Assembly: GCA_023101885.1 (NCBI GenBank)
Contig: JALPQD010000626.1
Span: forward strand, 620,001-684,000
Length of the DNA stretch: 64,000 bases
Reading direction: 5' to 3'
DNA from: Typhlomys cinereus
Lineage: Eukaryota > Chordata > Mammalia > Rodentia > Platacanthomyidae
The position numbers were made by a program, and so were the translations under genes. Within the stretch, counting starts at the first letter, position 1. Each line of letters begins with the position of its first letter. This document shows, piece after piece, positions 45,336 through 58,100 of the stretch. The notes beneath the pieces were generated by a model that did not search any database, had not been told where the DNA came from, and saw only the letters and a program-made list of their open reading frames with translations.

Positions 45336-45755
45336 TGTGGCATCTTTCCAACCACCCCCCCCCATCCCCACACACACACTAGGATATGACTCCAGGCCGT
45401 TAGGATGGAGAAAGGCAAGTTTGCCGCCCACTCCTCTGCCTCAACTCCAGAGAGTTGGACACCGGCGGGGAGTTTGTCAGAGCAAATCTCCATTTATTGG
45501 GGGTAACAAGACAGCTTATATAGACAAAGGACCACAGGGTCCAAAATGGGCAGCCAATTATGTCAACGGTCAACACAGCATGCAAGCCTTACAGGTCAGA
45601 CTCAATGTATCTCGGTAAGGAAGGCAGGTCAACTCCTAAAAGCCAAATAAGGCTCTCTGTAATGTCATCAGGGTTACACCCAGGACACTCCCAGCACCAT
45701 CTTTGGTCCCATGTGTGTGGCTATGCCCTGGGGTAATTCCTGGGTGGGCCCAACA
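45336..45755 (-). mobile_element. 5' LTR of provirus B2
   Basis: 420 bp, TGTTGGGCC..GCCACA on the minus strand, paired with 39550-39960. A C-rich run near 45350-45365 lies at its U5 end. The AATAAA and TATA boxes are conserved in both copies. Confidence 0.9.
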
Positions 45756-46432
45756 ATCCCTTGTAACCTCTGGGAAAGGGACATTCTAGAATATATGGGT
45801 TTCATCCTTACCATGGATTGCCAAGCTTCCTTTGATGATAAGGTTGGCCTTTCAGGCCATCCATCCTCAAATCACCCCCAGTTCTAGAGGCCACTGCCCA
45901 TAATAAGCCATCATCTAAACAGGAAGCTGATCCCATACCCTTAACTTGACTCTCAGATGAAGATGTCTGGGTGGAGCAGTGGCCAATAATTGAACCCAAA
46001 TTGGCCGCCCTTAAGGAATTAATAGAGGAAGAACTTGAATTGGGACATTTAGAACCCTCCACCAGTAGGCACAATACTCCCATATTTGTTATCAAGAAAA
46101 GGTCAGGCCAATGTAGGCTCCTACAGGACCTGAGAGTAATCAATGAACGAATGGAAAAGATGGAGATTACTCAGGCTGGCCTGCCACATCCCAGTACTAT
46201 ACCACCCTCCTACCATATAGTAATTCTAGACATTAAGGGCTGCTTCTTCCAAATTCCCTTGGCACCCCAGGATGGGGATCACTTTGCGTTTACAGTTTGG
46301 GAGCCTAATATGCAAAGACCAGCCCGGAGGTATCAATGGACTGTCCTCCTGTAAGGCATTAAAAATAGTCCTACTATCTGTCAGCTATATGTTAGGGAGG
46401 CACTTTGCAATATTTCCCAAGACCACTACAAC
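45756..46432 (+). pseudogene. pol: Protease end and RT N-terminal part, complex A-right
   Basis: Bases 45756-45960 are the protease C-terminal region with stops. Frame 45971-46354 then encodes RT fingers and palm: [32 protein letters not shown], and motif A in ILDIKGCFFQIPLAP. The catalytic first Asp is kept and the second Asp is Gly. A TAA follows WTVLL, and GIKNSPTICQ continues in frame. It is cut at about 46432, before the YxDD box, by satellite. Confidence 0.87.
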
Positions 46433-46486
46433 TGTGAGAGTGTGAAGTTGCAGTGACTCTGAGATATCACCTGAGTGATTGTGATG
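46433..46486 (+). repeat. Short satellite stretch between ERV A-right and the MaLR
   Basis: About 54 bp of sense-orientation units. The last five bases TGATG pair with AGATG after the MaLR element (4 of 5 match). Joined across the MaLR, the sequence reads like the standard GTGATTGTGATGGCACAATGAG variant, so block 7 and block 8 were continuous. Confidence 0.85.
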
Positions 46487-46881
46487 TGTCATAGTTAAGC
46501 ACAGGTGTCAACTTGACCTTTGAGGGTTTGGGCTCTGGGCACAGTTGTAGAGAGTTGATGGTTGAGTTAAGCCCAGAGCAAACCTGAAGGTAATTGTCTA
46601 GCTGATGGGGAAGATCTAGCCCGTGGTGGGTGGGATTAGGCCCTGGATAAATCACAGAGAGGAGGTTGAGAGAGTTGGCATCCTTGTGTTCACTTGGCCA
46701 GACATGTTGGTCTGGCAAGTAAGGATTGTCCATCTCTCAGCCTTTATGCAGTGATTGTGTGGCCAGTTCCCTCGGCTGTGGTGTTGGTGTGAGCTCTCCC
46801 ATCAGTTTGGACTAAGAACTGTAACCAGATTGTTATAAGGAAATAAACATCTTGATCCCTTAAGCTGTTTGATGGTCATTT

Positions 46882-47346
46882 ATGAGCAATCATGCAAGCA
46901 GACTGCAACAGAATTTGGTACCTGGGAAGTGGGGTATTGCTGATAAATCTGATTATGTGGATATTGTGGCTTTTGAATGGTTTCCTGGACATAATTGGAA
47001 ATGCTTGAGATTTTTCACTTTGGGGATTTACAAATACCGTTTTTCAGAGTTTAGTGGGCCAATTGCTGAGAGAGATTGTTTGGCCCCAATTTGTGATGAG
47101 GGTAACAAGGACTTTGGTAAAGCTAAATTTAAAGATGATGGACTGGTCTGCTTGACAGAGGAGAGCTGTGTTATCAGCCTTGAAGTTTTGGATGTGCAAA
47201 GGGTAGGCAGCAGAATGTCTGCTGCTGTTGGAGAAATGAGTATCAGTGAAAGAAAATCTAGTGTCTTGCACTGGGACGGTAGAAGATGTGAAAAACACAA
47301 CATGGCAAGTTCGTGGTTTGGAAACTCAAATTCTCTCAGGGGCTGA
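46882..47346 (+). other. Open frame across the MaLR LTR/internal boundary, unrecognised
   Basis: 154 codons. It begins in the LTR and crosses the primer site, so its first 15 or so residues cannot be a viral protein start. The rest (DKSDYVDIVAFEWFPGHNW..) is partly repeated at 15297-15402 but without length for comparison. It may be a gag remnant of the MaLR. I assign no function. Confidence 0.3.
46911..46930 (+). promoter_or_regulatory. MaLR primer-site region
   Basis: GAATTTGGTACCTGGGAAGT directly follows the 5' LTR. The TGGTACC core fits a tRNA-Leu-type primer site as found in ERVL/MaLR elements. The same sequence is at about 15383-15402 in inverted form. Confidence 0.6.
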
Positions 47347-47852
47347 GAGCCCAAGTTAAAGCTGTTTCTTGCCCTTTGGATGTTTGGCTGCTTAAAAAAA
47401 GCTTTCCCAGCGTCAGCACATTAAAATTGGTACAGCTGTAGCTCCAGTGGACTAAGCTACGTTTCAACTTTGCTTCGGAATCTGCCAGCATCCCCAGGTG
47501 GTACTGGTTTTGGTGAACAGTTTGAGGGGTTCATGGAAAGCAGCAAAATCTTGGCACCAAGTGGCAGGCATAGAGTTCCTGTGAGAGAAGGCAAAGCTTA
47601 TAGCTGCAGAGGCAAATCCAGAGTTTTGGAGATGCCAGAACCGTGGAATGTATGCTGAGGACTGTTGCAAGTGGAGATTCAGCCTGGTTCAAAGGAACTC
47701 TGCTCTTACAACTTTGAGCTGCAAACAGGGACTGGGAATTCCTGAAATCTTTGAGCCACCATGATTACATGATGAGCAAAAGAAGATGGACATTCAAGTA
47801 CAGGATGTGGTAATTTGATGGACTTTGATCTCAATTTAAATGTTTTCTTATT

Positions 47853-48456
47853 AATCAACAAACCATAATCCAGAACTTCAGAGACTCTATATCAACCACC
47901 TGGAACTAGGCCAGCCTAATCTCTCCCCATCCAGCTCAGGGAAATTTGCGGAAGAGGGGGCGGTAAGATTGTAAGAGCACAAGGATGGGAGGAGCAATGA
48001 TATGCAAGATACTGCACACAAGTTAGGGCCGAAGCAATCATAATTGGACTTTGCATGCCCTGCACAATGTCCAACACACTATTGACCCCACAAAATCTAA
48101 CATTTGCTAAAGGCACTAAAATCCTTGGATGTTTGAGCTCTGGATTGACAGTCACAGTAGTGTTCCTGTGCTTAAGGGGAATACAGGAAAGGGTTCTGGG
48201 AAATGCCACTGGGTCCTTGCACCTCATCGGAGAGGAGGACCCAGAGGAGAGTCTGGCATGCACATTAAAGGATGCTCTGGGGATGGGAGGGGGAGGAACT
48301 GGGGGATAGGGAGGGAGGGAGGAGGGGAGGAGGGCATAGGGCGGTGGGAGGTTGGAGGGAGGGAGGGGACCGGTGTACCTGTTAAGTTTGTATGAGTGGA
48401 AATAAAATAAATAAATAAATAAATGACTGAATGAATGAATGAATAAATAAATAAAT
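47853..48456 (+). mobile_element. 5'-truncated L1 3' end with perfect 15-bp TSD
   Basis: About 600 bp ending in a G-rich polypurine tract (48270-48370) and an (AAAT)n tail. It is flanked by AAATGTTTTCTTATT at 47838-47852 and at 48457-48471. The G-rich tract matches the inverted L1 piece at 21432-21601. It interrupts the MaLR interior. The open frame on the opposite strand (47916-48476, 186 codons) is a composition artefact. Confidence 0.9.
48404..48456 (+). repeat. A-rich (AAAT)n/(GAAT)n tail of the L1
   Basis: Tandem AAAT and AATG units after the L1 3'UTR, ending at the target-site duplication. Confidence 0.9.
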
Positions 48457-49106
48457 AAATGTTTTCTTATTGTCAAGATCCTTCTGTTTTAATGTTTTAC
48501 TTGTTTAAAGTATTTAACTGCCTCAGATTTAATACCTTTTTAAAGTCAAAAATCTTGAACTTTTAAAATGTTGGAACTAAAGTTTTAATGACAACAATTT
48601 AACTTTGTCTGTGGAATGTGTTTATATTTTTTTAACATCTGTGGGGACAAGGAAAGGTTACAGTTTAAAAGTGCTATTGTTTTTGTGTCAAGTTGAAAAG
48701 GGGTGGAGTGTCAGAGTTAAGCACAGGTGTTAACTTGACTGTTGAGGGTTTGAGCTCTGGGCACAGTGGTCGAGAGTTGATGGTTGAGTTAAGTCCAGAA
48801 CAAACCTGAAGGTTTCCCATGGTGAGTGGGAATAGGCCCTAGATATATCACTGAGAGCTGATTGAGAGATTAGGCATACTTCTGTTCACTTAGCCAGACA
48901 TGCTGGTCTGGCATGTAAGGATTGTCCATCTCTCAGCCGTTATGCCGTGATGGTGTGGCCAGTTCCCTCGGCCGTGGTGTTGGTGTGAGCTCTCCCATCA
49001 ATCTGAACTAAGAACTGTAACCAGACTGTCGTAAGGAAATAAATGTCTTGTTCCCTTAAGCTGTTTGATGGTCATTTATCAGCAACAATGAAAGTGGACT
49101 GCAACA

Positions 49107-52100
49107 AGATGGCACAATGAAGCTGTGATGTCAGTGGCAAGGATGAAGTCACAATTAGTATAAGATGTCACTGGTGATGCTAGGAAGTCACAGGTGAGCC
49201 TTTGATAACACGATGAGGCTGTTGTGTCATACGAGGCTAGGTAGGATGTCAGTGTCGAGGGTGAGATGTCACAGTGAAGATGCGATGTTACATTGAGACT
49301 GTGATGTGATGTTACATTGAGACTGTGTTGTCACAGTGAGGATATAATGCCAAAAGTCTGTGATGTCACTGGTGAAGCTGTGATATTCCAGACTGTGATG
49401 TCAGCTGACATCACAGGTGAGGCTGAGGTTTCAATTGTGATGTTTTGATGTCACAGTGAGGCTGTTGTGTCACACTGAGGTTGTTATGTCACAGTGAGAC
49501 TGTGATGTCAATGGCAAAACTGATGACATGATGAGTCTCTGATGTTATAAGTTAGCCTGTGGTGTCACTGGAGGGATGTGATGTCAGTGGCAATGCCGAT
49601 GTCACAGTGAGGCTGTGATGTAACCAATGATGCTGTAGTGTCACTGGTGAGGCTATGATGTCAAAGGCTGTGTGGTCACTAGTGAGGCTGTGACATCTGT
49701 GGTCACACTAATGTCAGTATTATGTCAGTGGCAAGGCTGATGTCACAGCACGTTGATGAAATTATAGTGATGCTGTGATGTCACAGTGATGTCGGTGGCA
49801 AGGCTGTTATCTCAAAGAGGCCATGATGTAATAGGTAAGGATGTGATTTTCTTGTAAGTCTCTGATGTCATCATGAAGTTGGGATGTCACTGTGAGGCTG
49901 CAATGTCACTTTGGAGGCTTTTGGGTTGGTCAGGCACTGTTGTCACTGGTGAGACTCTAAAGTCCCAGTGAGGATGTTTTGTCACACTGAGCCTGTGATA
50001 TCACAGTATGGCTATGATATTACTGTGAAAGTGTAAGTTTACAGTGAGGTTGTGATGTCACAGTGAGGTTGTGATGTCACTGTGGATGCTATGAGGTCAC
50101 TGTGGAGTCTCTAATGTTGTTGGCAAGGAAGATGTGACAATGAGTTTGTGATGTCACAGTGATGGTGTGATGTCAGTGTGATAATGTTATGTCATAGTGA
50201 TGCTGTGATATCCCATGAGTGATTGTGATGAGGTTGTGTGGTCACTTTGAGACTGTGATATAACGAGGAGGCTGTGAGGTCACTCTGGAGGCTGTGATGT
50301 CAGTGGCAAGACTGATGTCAATGTCAATGTTGAGGCTGTTACATCACATCACTGTGAGGCTATGATGTCAGATGTGATGTCACAATGAGGACACAATGCA
50401 ACAGGTAATGCTGTGCTATCACTGTGGAACCTGTGATGTCACAGTGAGCCTGTGATGTCAGTGGTGAAGTTTTGGTGTCATAGTGAGTCTAGATAGGATG
50501 CCAGTTGTGAGCCTGTGATGTCACAGTGAGGATGTAATGTCAGTGACAAGGATGATGTCACAATGAGATTGTGAGATCACAGTAAGTCTGTGATGTCACA
50601 GTGAGTCAGTGATATCACCTGAGTGATTGTGATGGCACAATGAGGCTGTAATGTCAGTGGTAAGGATGATGTCACAATGAGCGTAATATGTCACTGGTGA
50701 GGCTGTGATGACACAGGTGAATTGTTGATATTATGGTGAGGCTGTGGTGTCATTGTGAGGATAGGTAGGATGCCAGTGGTGAGCGTGAGATGTCACAGTG
50801 AAGATGTGGTGTCACATTGAGGCTGTGATGCCACATTGAGGATATAATGTCAAAGTCTCTGATGACACTGGTGAAGCTGTGATGGTAGTGGTCAGAATGT
50901 GGTGTCAGTGGTGAAGCTGATGTCTTAGGTGAGGCAGTGGTGTCAATGGTGAAGGTTTGATGCCACAAAGAGGCTATTGTGTCACACTGAGCTTGTTATG
51001 TCAAAGTGATGCTGTGATGTCAGTGGTGATGCTGTGATTGCACAGTGAGATTAGGATGTCAATGGTGAGGCTGTGCCATCACATTGGGGCTGTGATGTCA
51101 CAGTGAGGCTCTGATGTCAGTGGCAAGTCTGATGTCACAACAAGGTCATAATGTTACAGGTAAGGCTGTGATTTCACTGTAATGCTCTGACGTCACTGTG
51201 AGGTTGAGATGTCACAGTGAGGCTGTGATGTCAGCGGCAAAACTGATGCCACGAAGAGTCTCTGATGTTACTGGTTAGGCTGTGGTGCCACTGAGGGGAT
51301 GTGATTACAGTGGCAAGACCAATGTCACAGTGAGGCTGTGATATAACCGTTGATGCTGTAGTTTCCCTGGTGAGGCTAAGATGATAAAGGCTGTGTTTTC
51401 ACTGGTGGGGCAGTGAAATCTGTGGTCACACTAATGTCAGTATTATGTCAGTGGCAAGGCTGATGTCACAGTGCGTTGATGAAATCATAGTGAGGCTGTG
51501 ATGTGACAGCGATGTCAGTGGCAAGGCTGATATCACAAAGAGGCCTTGAAGTAACAGGTGAGGCTGTGATTTCCCTATAAGTCTCTGATGTCAACGTCAG
51601 GTTGTGATGTCACTGTGGTCCCTATAAGTCTCTGATGTCAACGTCAGGTTGTGATGTCACTGTGGAGGTTGTGGGATTGGTTAGGCACTGTTGTCACTGG
51701 TGAGACTCTAAAGTTCCAGTGAGGCTGTTTTGTCACACTGCGCCTATGATATCACAGTATGGCTGTGATTTTACTGGGAAGATGCAATGTCACAGTGAGG
51801 TTGTGATGTCCCCGTGAGTTTGTGATGTCACTGTGGACTCTATGAGATCACAGAGATCACAGTGAGTTTCTCATGTGAGGTTGTGATGTCATTATGGACG
51901 CAAAGAGGTAACTAGGGACACTGTAATGTTGTTAGTAAGGCTGATGTGACAAAGAGTTTTTGATGTCAGAGTGATAATGTGAAGTCACAGTGATGCTGTG
52001 ATATCACATGAGTGATTATCATGCAACAGTGAGGCTGTGAGGTCACTGTGAGCCTGTGATATAACAATGAGGTTGTGGTATCACAGTGAGGCTGTGAGGT

Positions 52101-55100
52101 CGCTATGGTGTCTGTGATGTCAATGGCAAGACCGATGTCAATGTCAATTATGAGGCACTTATATCACATCACTGAGGCTGTGATGTGACAGTGAGGTTAT
52201 GATGTCACTTTTGAACGCACAATGAGGCTGTGATGTAACAGGTAAGACTGTGGTATCACTGGTGAGCCTGTGATGTCACAGTGAGCCTGTATGTCAGTAG
52301 TGTAACTTTGATGTCATAGCGAGTCTAGGTAGATGCATGTTGTGAGCCTGTGATGTCACAGTGGGGCTGTAATGTCAGTGAAAAGGATGATGTCACAATG
52401 AGGTTGTGAGTTTACAGTGAGTCTGTGAAGTCACACTAAGTCTGTCATACCACCTGAGTGATTGTGATGACACAATGAGGCTGTGATGTCAGTGGCAAGG
52501 ATAATGTCACAAAGAGGTTAGGATGTCAATGGTGAGGCTGTGCCGCCACATTGGGGCTGTGATATCTGAAGTGATGCTGTGATGTCACAGTGAGGCAGTG
52601 ATGTCAGTGGCAAGTCTAATGTCACAATGAGGCCATGATATTACTTGTGAGGCTGTGACTTCATTGTAATGAGCTGATGATGTTGTGATGTCAGAGTGAG
52701 ACTGTGATGTCAGTGGCAAGTCTGATGTCACAACGAGGCCATCATGTTACAGGCGAGGCTGTGATTTCACTGCAATGCTCTGTTGTCAATGTGAGGTTGT
52801 GAAGTCACAGTGAGGCTGTGATGTCAGTGGCAAAACTGATGCCACGATGAATCTATGATGTTACAGGTTAGCCTGTGGTGTCACTGGGGGGCTGTGATGT
52901 CAGTGGCAAGACCACTGTCTCAGTGAGGCTGTGATGTAACCAGTGATGCTGTAGTGTCACTGGTGAGGTTATGAAGACAAAGGCTATGTTGTCACTGGTG
53001 AGGCTGTGACATCTGTGGTCAAACTAATGTCAGTGTTAGTCAGTGGCAAGGCTGATGTCACAGTGCATTGATGAAATCATAGTGAGTCTGTGATGTGACA
53101 GTGATGTCAGTGGCAAGGCTGATATCACAATGAGGCCATGATGTAACAGGTGAGGCTGTGATTTCACTGTCAGCCTCTGATGTCACCATTAGGTTGTGAT
53201 GTCACTGTGAGGCTGCGATGTCACTGTGGAGGCTGTGTGATTGGTTAGGCACTGTTGTCACTGGTGAGACTCTAAAGTCCCAGTGAAGCTGTTTTGTCAC
53301 ACTGAGCCTGTGATATCATAGTATGGCTGTGATATTACTGTGAACATATGATTTCGCAGTGAGGTTGTGATGTCCCTGTGAGTTTGTGATTTCACTGTGG
53401 ATGCTATGAGGTCACAGCGAGGCTATGAGGTCACAGTGAGGCTGTGATGTCACTGTGAGGTTGTGATGTCACTGTGAACGCCATGAGGTCACTGGGGAGG
53501 CTGTAATGCTGTTGGTAAGGCTGATGTGACAATGAGTTTTTTATATCAGAGTGATAATGTGATGTCACAGTGATGCTGTGATATCACATGAGTGGTTGTC
53601 ATGCAGCAGTGAGGCTGTGAAATCACTGTGAGCCTGTGATATAACAATGAGGTTGAGATGTCACAGTGAGGCTGTGAGGTCGCTGTGGAATCTATGATGT
53701 CAGTGGCAAGACTGATGCCAATGTCAATTCTGAGGCTGTTACATCACATCGCTGTGAGGCTGTGATGTGCCAGTGAGGCTATGATATCAGATGTGATGTC
53801 ACAATGAGGCTATGATGTGACAGGTAAGGCTGTGGTATCACTGGTGAGCCTGTGATGTCAGAGTGACCCTGTGATATCAGTAGTGTGACTTTGGTGTCAT
53901 AGTGAGTCAGGTGGATGCAAGTTGTGAGCCTGTGATGTCACAGTGGTGCTGTAATGTCAGTGGCAAGGATAATGTCATAATGACGTTGTGAGGTTTCAGT
54001 GAGTTTGTGATATCACCTGAGTGATTGTGATGACACAATGAGGCTGTGATGTCAGTGGCAAGGATGATGTCACAATGAGATTAGGATGTCGATAGTGAGG
54101 CTGTGCCACCTCATTGTGGCTGTGATATCTGAGGTGATGCTGTGATGTCACAGTGAGGCAGTGATGTCAGTGGCAAGTCTAATGTCACAACAAGGCCATG
54201 ATATTACAGGTGAGGCTGTGACTTCACTGTAATGAGCTGATGAGGTTGTGAAGTCAGAGTGAGGCTGTGATGTCAGTGGCAAGTCTGATGTCACAATGAG
54301 GCCATCATGTTACAGGCGAGGCTGTGATTTCACTGCAATGCTCTGCTGTCACTGTGAGGTTGTGAAGTCACAGTCAGGCTGTGATGTCAGTGGCAAAACT
54401 GATGCCACGATGAGTCTATGATGTTACAGGTTAGCCTGTGGTGTCACTGGGGGGCTGTGATGTCAGTGGCAAGACCACTGTCTTAGTGAGGCTGTGATGC
54501 TGTAATGTCACTGGTGAGGCTATGAAGTCAAAGGCTTTTTTTTCACTGGTGAGGCTGCGACATTTGTGGTCACACTAATGTCAGTGTTATGTCAGTGGCA
54601 AGGCTGATGTCACAGTGCATTGATGAAATCATGGTGAGGCTGTGAAGTGACAGTGATGTCAGTGGCAAAATTGATATCACAAAGAGGCCATGATGTAACA
54701 GGTGAGGTTGTGATTTCACTGTGAGACACTGATCTCACTATGGAGGCTGTGGGATTGTACAGGAACTTTTGTCACTGGTTAGACTCTGAAGTCCCAGTGA
54801 GGCTGTTTTGTCACACGGAGCCTGTGATATCACAGTATGGCTGTGATATTACTGTGTAGGTGTGATATCGCAGAGAGGATGTGATGTCCCCGTAATTTGT
54901 GATGTCACTGTGGGCACTATGAGGTCACAGTGAGGCTGTGAGGTCACAGTGAAGCTGTGATGTCATTTCGAGGTTGTGATGTCACTGTAGACGCCATGAG
55001 GTCACTGGGGAGGCTGTAATTCTGTTGGTAAGGCTGATGCGACAATGAGTTTTTGATGTCAGAGTGATAATGTGATGTCACAGTAATGCAGTGATATCAC

Positions 55101-58100
55101 ATGAGTGGTTGTGATGTCACAGTGAGGATGTGATGTCAGTGGCAGGTCTAATGTCACAAGGAGGCCATGATTTTACAGGTTATCCCTGGTGTCATTAGGG
55201 GTTGTGATATCAGTGGCAAGATTGATGTCACAGTGAGTCTGATGCGACCAGTAATGCTGTAGTGTCACTCTTGAGACTATGATATCAAAGGCTGTGATGT
55301 TACTGTAAACATGTGATGTCAAGGTGATGTGATATCACCGTGAGTTTGTGATTTCACTGTGGATGAGATGAGGTCACAGTGATGCTATGAGGTCACAGTG
55401 AGGCTGTGATGTCACTTTGAGGTTGTGATGTCACTCTGGATGCTATGAGGTCACTGTGGAGGCTCTACTGTGGTTGGCAAGGCAGATGTGACAATGAGTT
55501 TGTGATGTCACAATGGTGTTGTGATGTCAGAGTGATAATGTTATGTCACACTGATGCTGTGATATCCCGTGAGTGATTGTGATGGCACAGTGAGGCTCTG
55601 AGGTCACTTTGAGGCTGTGATGTAATGATGAGGTTGCATGTCACAGTGAGGCTATGAAGTCACTGTGGAGTCTGTGATATCAGTGGCAAGACTGATGCCA
55701 TTGTCAATTCTGAGGCTGTTACATCACATCACTGTGAGACTGTGATGTGACAGTAAGGCTATGATGTCAGATGTGATGTCACAATGGGGGCTATGAGGCA
55801 GCAGGTAAGGCTACAGTATCACTGGTGAGCCTGTGATGTCATAGTGAGCCTGTAATGTAAGTGGAGAGGCTTTCGTGTCATAGTGAGTCTAGGTAGGATG
55901 CCATTTGTGAGCCTCAGGTGTCACAGTGAGTTGGTGATATCACCTGAGTGATTGTGATAGCACAATGAGGCTGTGATTTCAGTGGCAAGGATGATGTCAC
56001 AATGAGAGTAAGATGTCACTGGTGAAGCTATGATGCCACAAGTGAACTGGTGTTATCATGGTGAGGCTGTGGTGTCATAGTGATGCTAAGTAGGATGCCA
56101 GTGTTGAGTGTGAGATGTCACAATGAAGATGTGATGTCACATTGAAGCTGTGATGTCACAGTGAGGATATAATGACAAAGTCTGTGATGTCACTGTTGAA
56201 GCTGTGATGTTAGGGGTGAGAATGTGATGTCAGTGGTGAAGCTGATGTCATAGGCAAGGCAGTGGTATCAATGGTGATGGTTTGATGCCACAGTGAGGCT
56301 ATTGTGTCACACTGAGGTTCTTATATCAAAGTGATGTTGTGATGTCACTGATAATACTGTGATTTCACATTGCGATTAGGATGTCAATGGTGAGGCTGTG
56401 CCATCACATTGGGGCTGTGATGTCAGAGGTGAGGCTGTGATGTGACAGTGATGTCAGTGGCAAGTCTGATATCACAAAGAGGACATGATTTAAGAGGTGA
56501 GGCTTGAGTTCACTGTAAGTCTTTGATGTCACTGTGAGGTTGTGAAGGCACCGTGAGGTGCGATGTCACTGTGGAGGTTCTGGGATTAGTTAAACACTTT
56601 TGGCACTGTTGAGTCTCTAAAGTCACAGTGAGGGGGTTTGTTACACTGATCCTGTGATATCACAGGATGGCTGTGATATTACTGTGAAGGTGTGGTGTCA
56701 CAGTGAGGTTGTGATGTCACTGTGGAGGTTACAAGGTTACTGTGGAGGCTGTCATGTTGTTGGCAAGGCTGATGTGACAATGAGTTTGTGAAGTCACAGT
56801 GATGTTGTGATGTCACAGTAATAATGTGATGTCACAGTGATGCTCTGATATCATATAAGTGGTTGTAATGGCACAGTAAGGCTGTGAGGTCACTATGAGA
56901 CTGTGATGTAATGATGAGGTTATAATGTGAGAGTGAGGCTGTGAGGTTACTACTGTGTAGGCTGTGATGTCAGTGGCAAGACTGATGTCAATGTCAATGG
57001 TTAAACTGTTACATCACATCACTCTGAGGCTGTGATGTCACAGTGAGGCTATGAAGTCAGATGTGATGTCACAAAGAGGCTATGACATAACAGGTAAGGT
57101 TGTGGTATCATGGGTGAGCCTGGGATGTCAGTGTTGAGGCTTTGGTGTCATAGTGAGTCTGTGAGAATAGCACTTGTGAGCCTGTGATGTCCCAGTGAGG
57201 CTGAAATGTCAGTGGCAAGGATGATGTCACAACGAGTTTGTGACGTCACAGTGAGGGTGTGATGTCCCAGTGAATCTGTGATATCACCTGAGTGACTGTG
57301 ATGGCACAATGAGGCTGTGATATCAGTTACAAGGATGATGGACAATGAGGCTAAGATGTCACTGGTGCGGCTATGATATCACATGTGAGCCTTTGTTATC
57401 ATGGTGAGGCTGTGCTGAGGCTAGATAGGATGCCAGTGTTGAGAGTGAGATGTCACAGTGAAGATGTGATGTCACAGTGAGGATATAATGTCAAAGTCTG
57501 TGATGTCACTGGTAAAGCTGTGATGTTAGTGGTCAGACTGTGATATCAGTGGTGAAGCTGATGTCATAGGTGAGGCTGTGGTATCAATGGTGATGGCTTG
57601 ATGCCACATTGAGGCTATTGTGTCACACTGAGATTATTCTGTAAAAGTGATGTTGTGATGTCAGTGGTGATGCTGTGATTTCACAGTGAATTTAGGATAT
57701 CAATGATGAGGTAGTGTCATCACAGTGGGGCTGTGATGTCCGAGTTGAGGCTGTGATATCACAGTGACACTTTGATATCACCTGAATGATTGTGATGGCA
57801 CAATGAGGCTATGATATCACTGGAAAGACTGATGTCAATATCAATGGTGAGACTGTTACATCACATCACTGTGAGGCTGTGATGTCACAGTAAGGCTATG
57901 ATGTCAGACATGATGTCACAATGACGCTATGATGTAACACATAAGGCTGTGTTGTCACTGGTGAGCCTGTGATGTCACAGTGAGCCTGTGATGTCAGTAG
58001 TGAGGCTTTGGTATCATAGTGAGTCTAGATAGCATGCCAGGTGTAAGCCTGTGATGACACAGTGAGGCTGTAATGTCAGTGTTAAAGGATGATATCACAA

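Larger units (their letters stand above)
39550..45755 (-). mobile_element. LTR-to-LTR provirus B2, minus strand, nested in a protease gene
   Basis: 6206 bp. LTRs are at 39550-39960 and 45336-45755. The flanks ATCCCC (39544-39549) and ATCCCT (45756-45761) form a 6-bp duplication with one mismatch. The interior is colinear with B1: a gag start, then several kb without pro or pol. It contains a SINE (42317-42609) that B1 lacks. Host sequence across the site joins cleanly when compared with the left protease region (10110-10140). Confidence 0.92.
34378..46432. mobile_element. Rearranged ERV, complex A-right, mirror image of A-left
   Basis: Minus-strand half: LTR, env-region remnant, integrase, RNase H/RT thumb fused to gag (34378-38340). 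Plus-strand half: gag CA end, NC, pro and RT N-part (38751-39549 and 45756-46432), split by provirus B2. This is the reverse complement of the order at 9544-15296, and the LTR here is complete. Shared features (gag-to-RT deletion, inverted segment, a TAA in gag) show common descent. The RT end extends about 75-90 bp further than in A-left. Confidence 0.87.
46487..49106 (+). mobile_element. Complete MaLR-type (ERVL-related) element
   Basis: 2620 bp. 5' LTR 46487-46910, internal region starting GAATTTGGTACC (46911), a purine tract AAAAGGGGTGGAG (48696-48708), and 3' LTR 48709-49106. Both LTRs run TGTCA..CTGCAACA and contain AATAAA. The internal start with its Leu-type primer site is typical of MaLR/ERVL elements. 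As in other MaLRs, no protease or RT is recognisable, so it is non-autonomous. It carries an L1 at 47853-48456 and is flanked by near-matching 5-bp repeats in satellite. Confidence 0.9.

Noticed and set aside
47916..48476. 186-codon minus-strand frame with a proline-rich segment
   Set aside because: It is the complement of the L1 G-rich 3'UTR and its A-rich tail.
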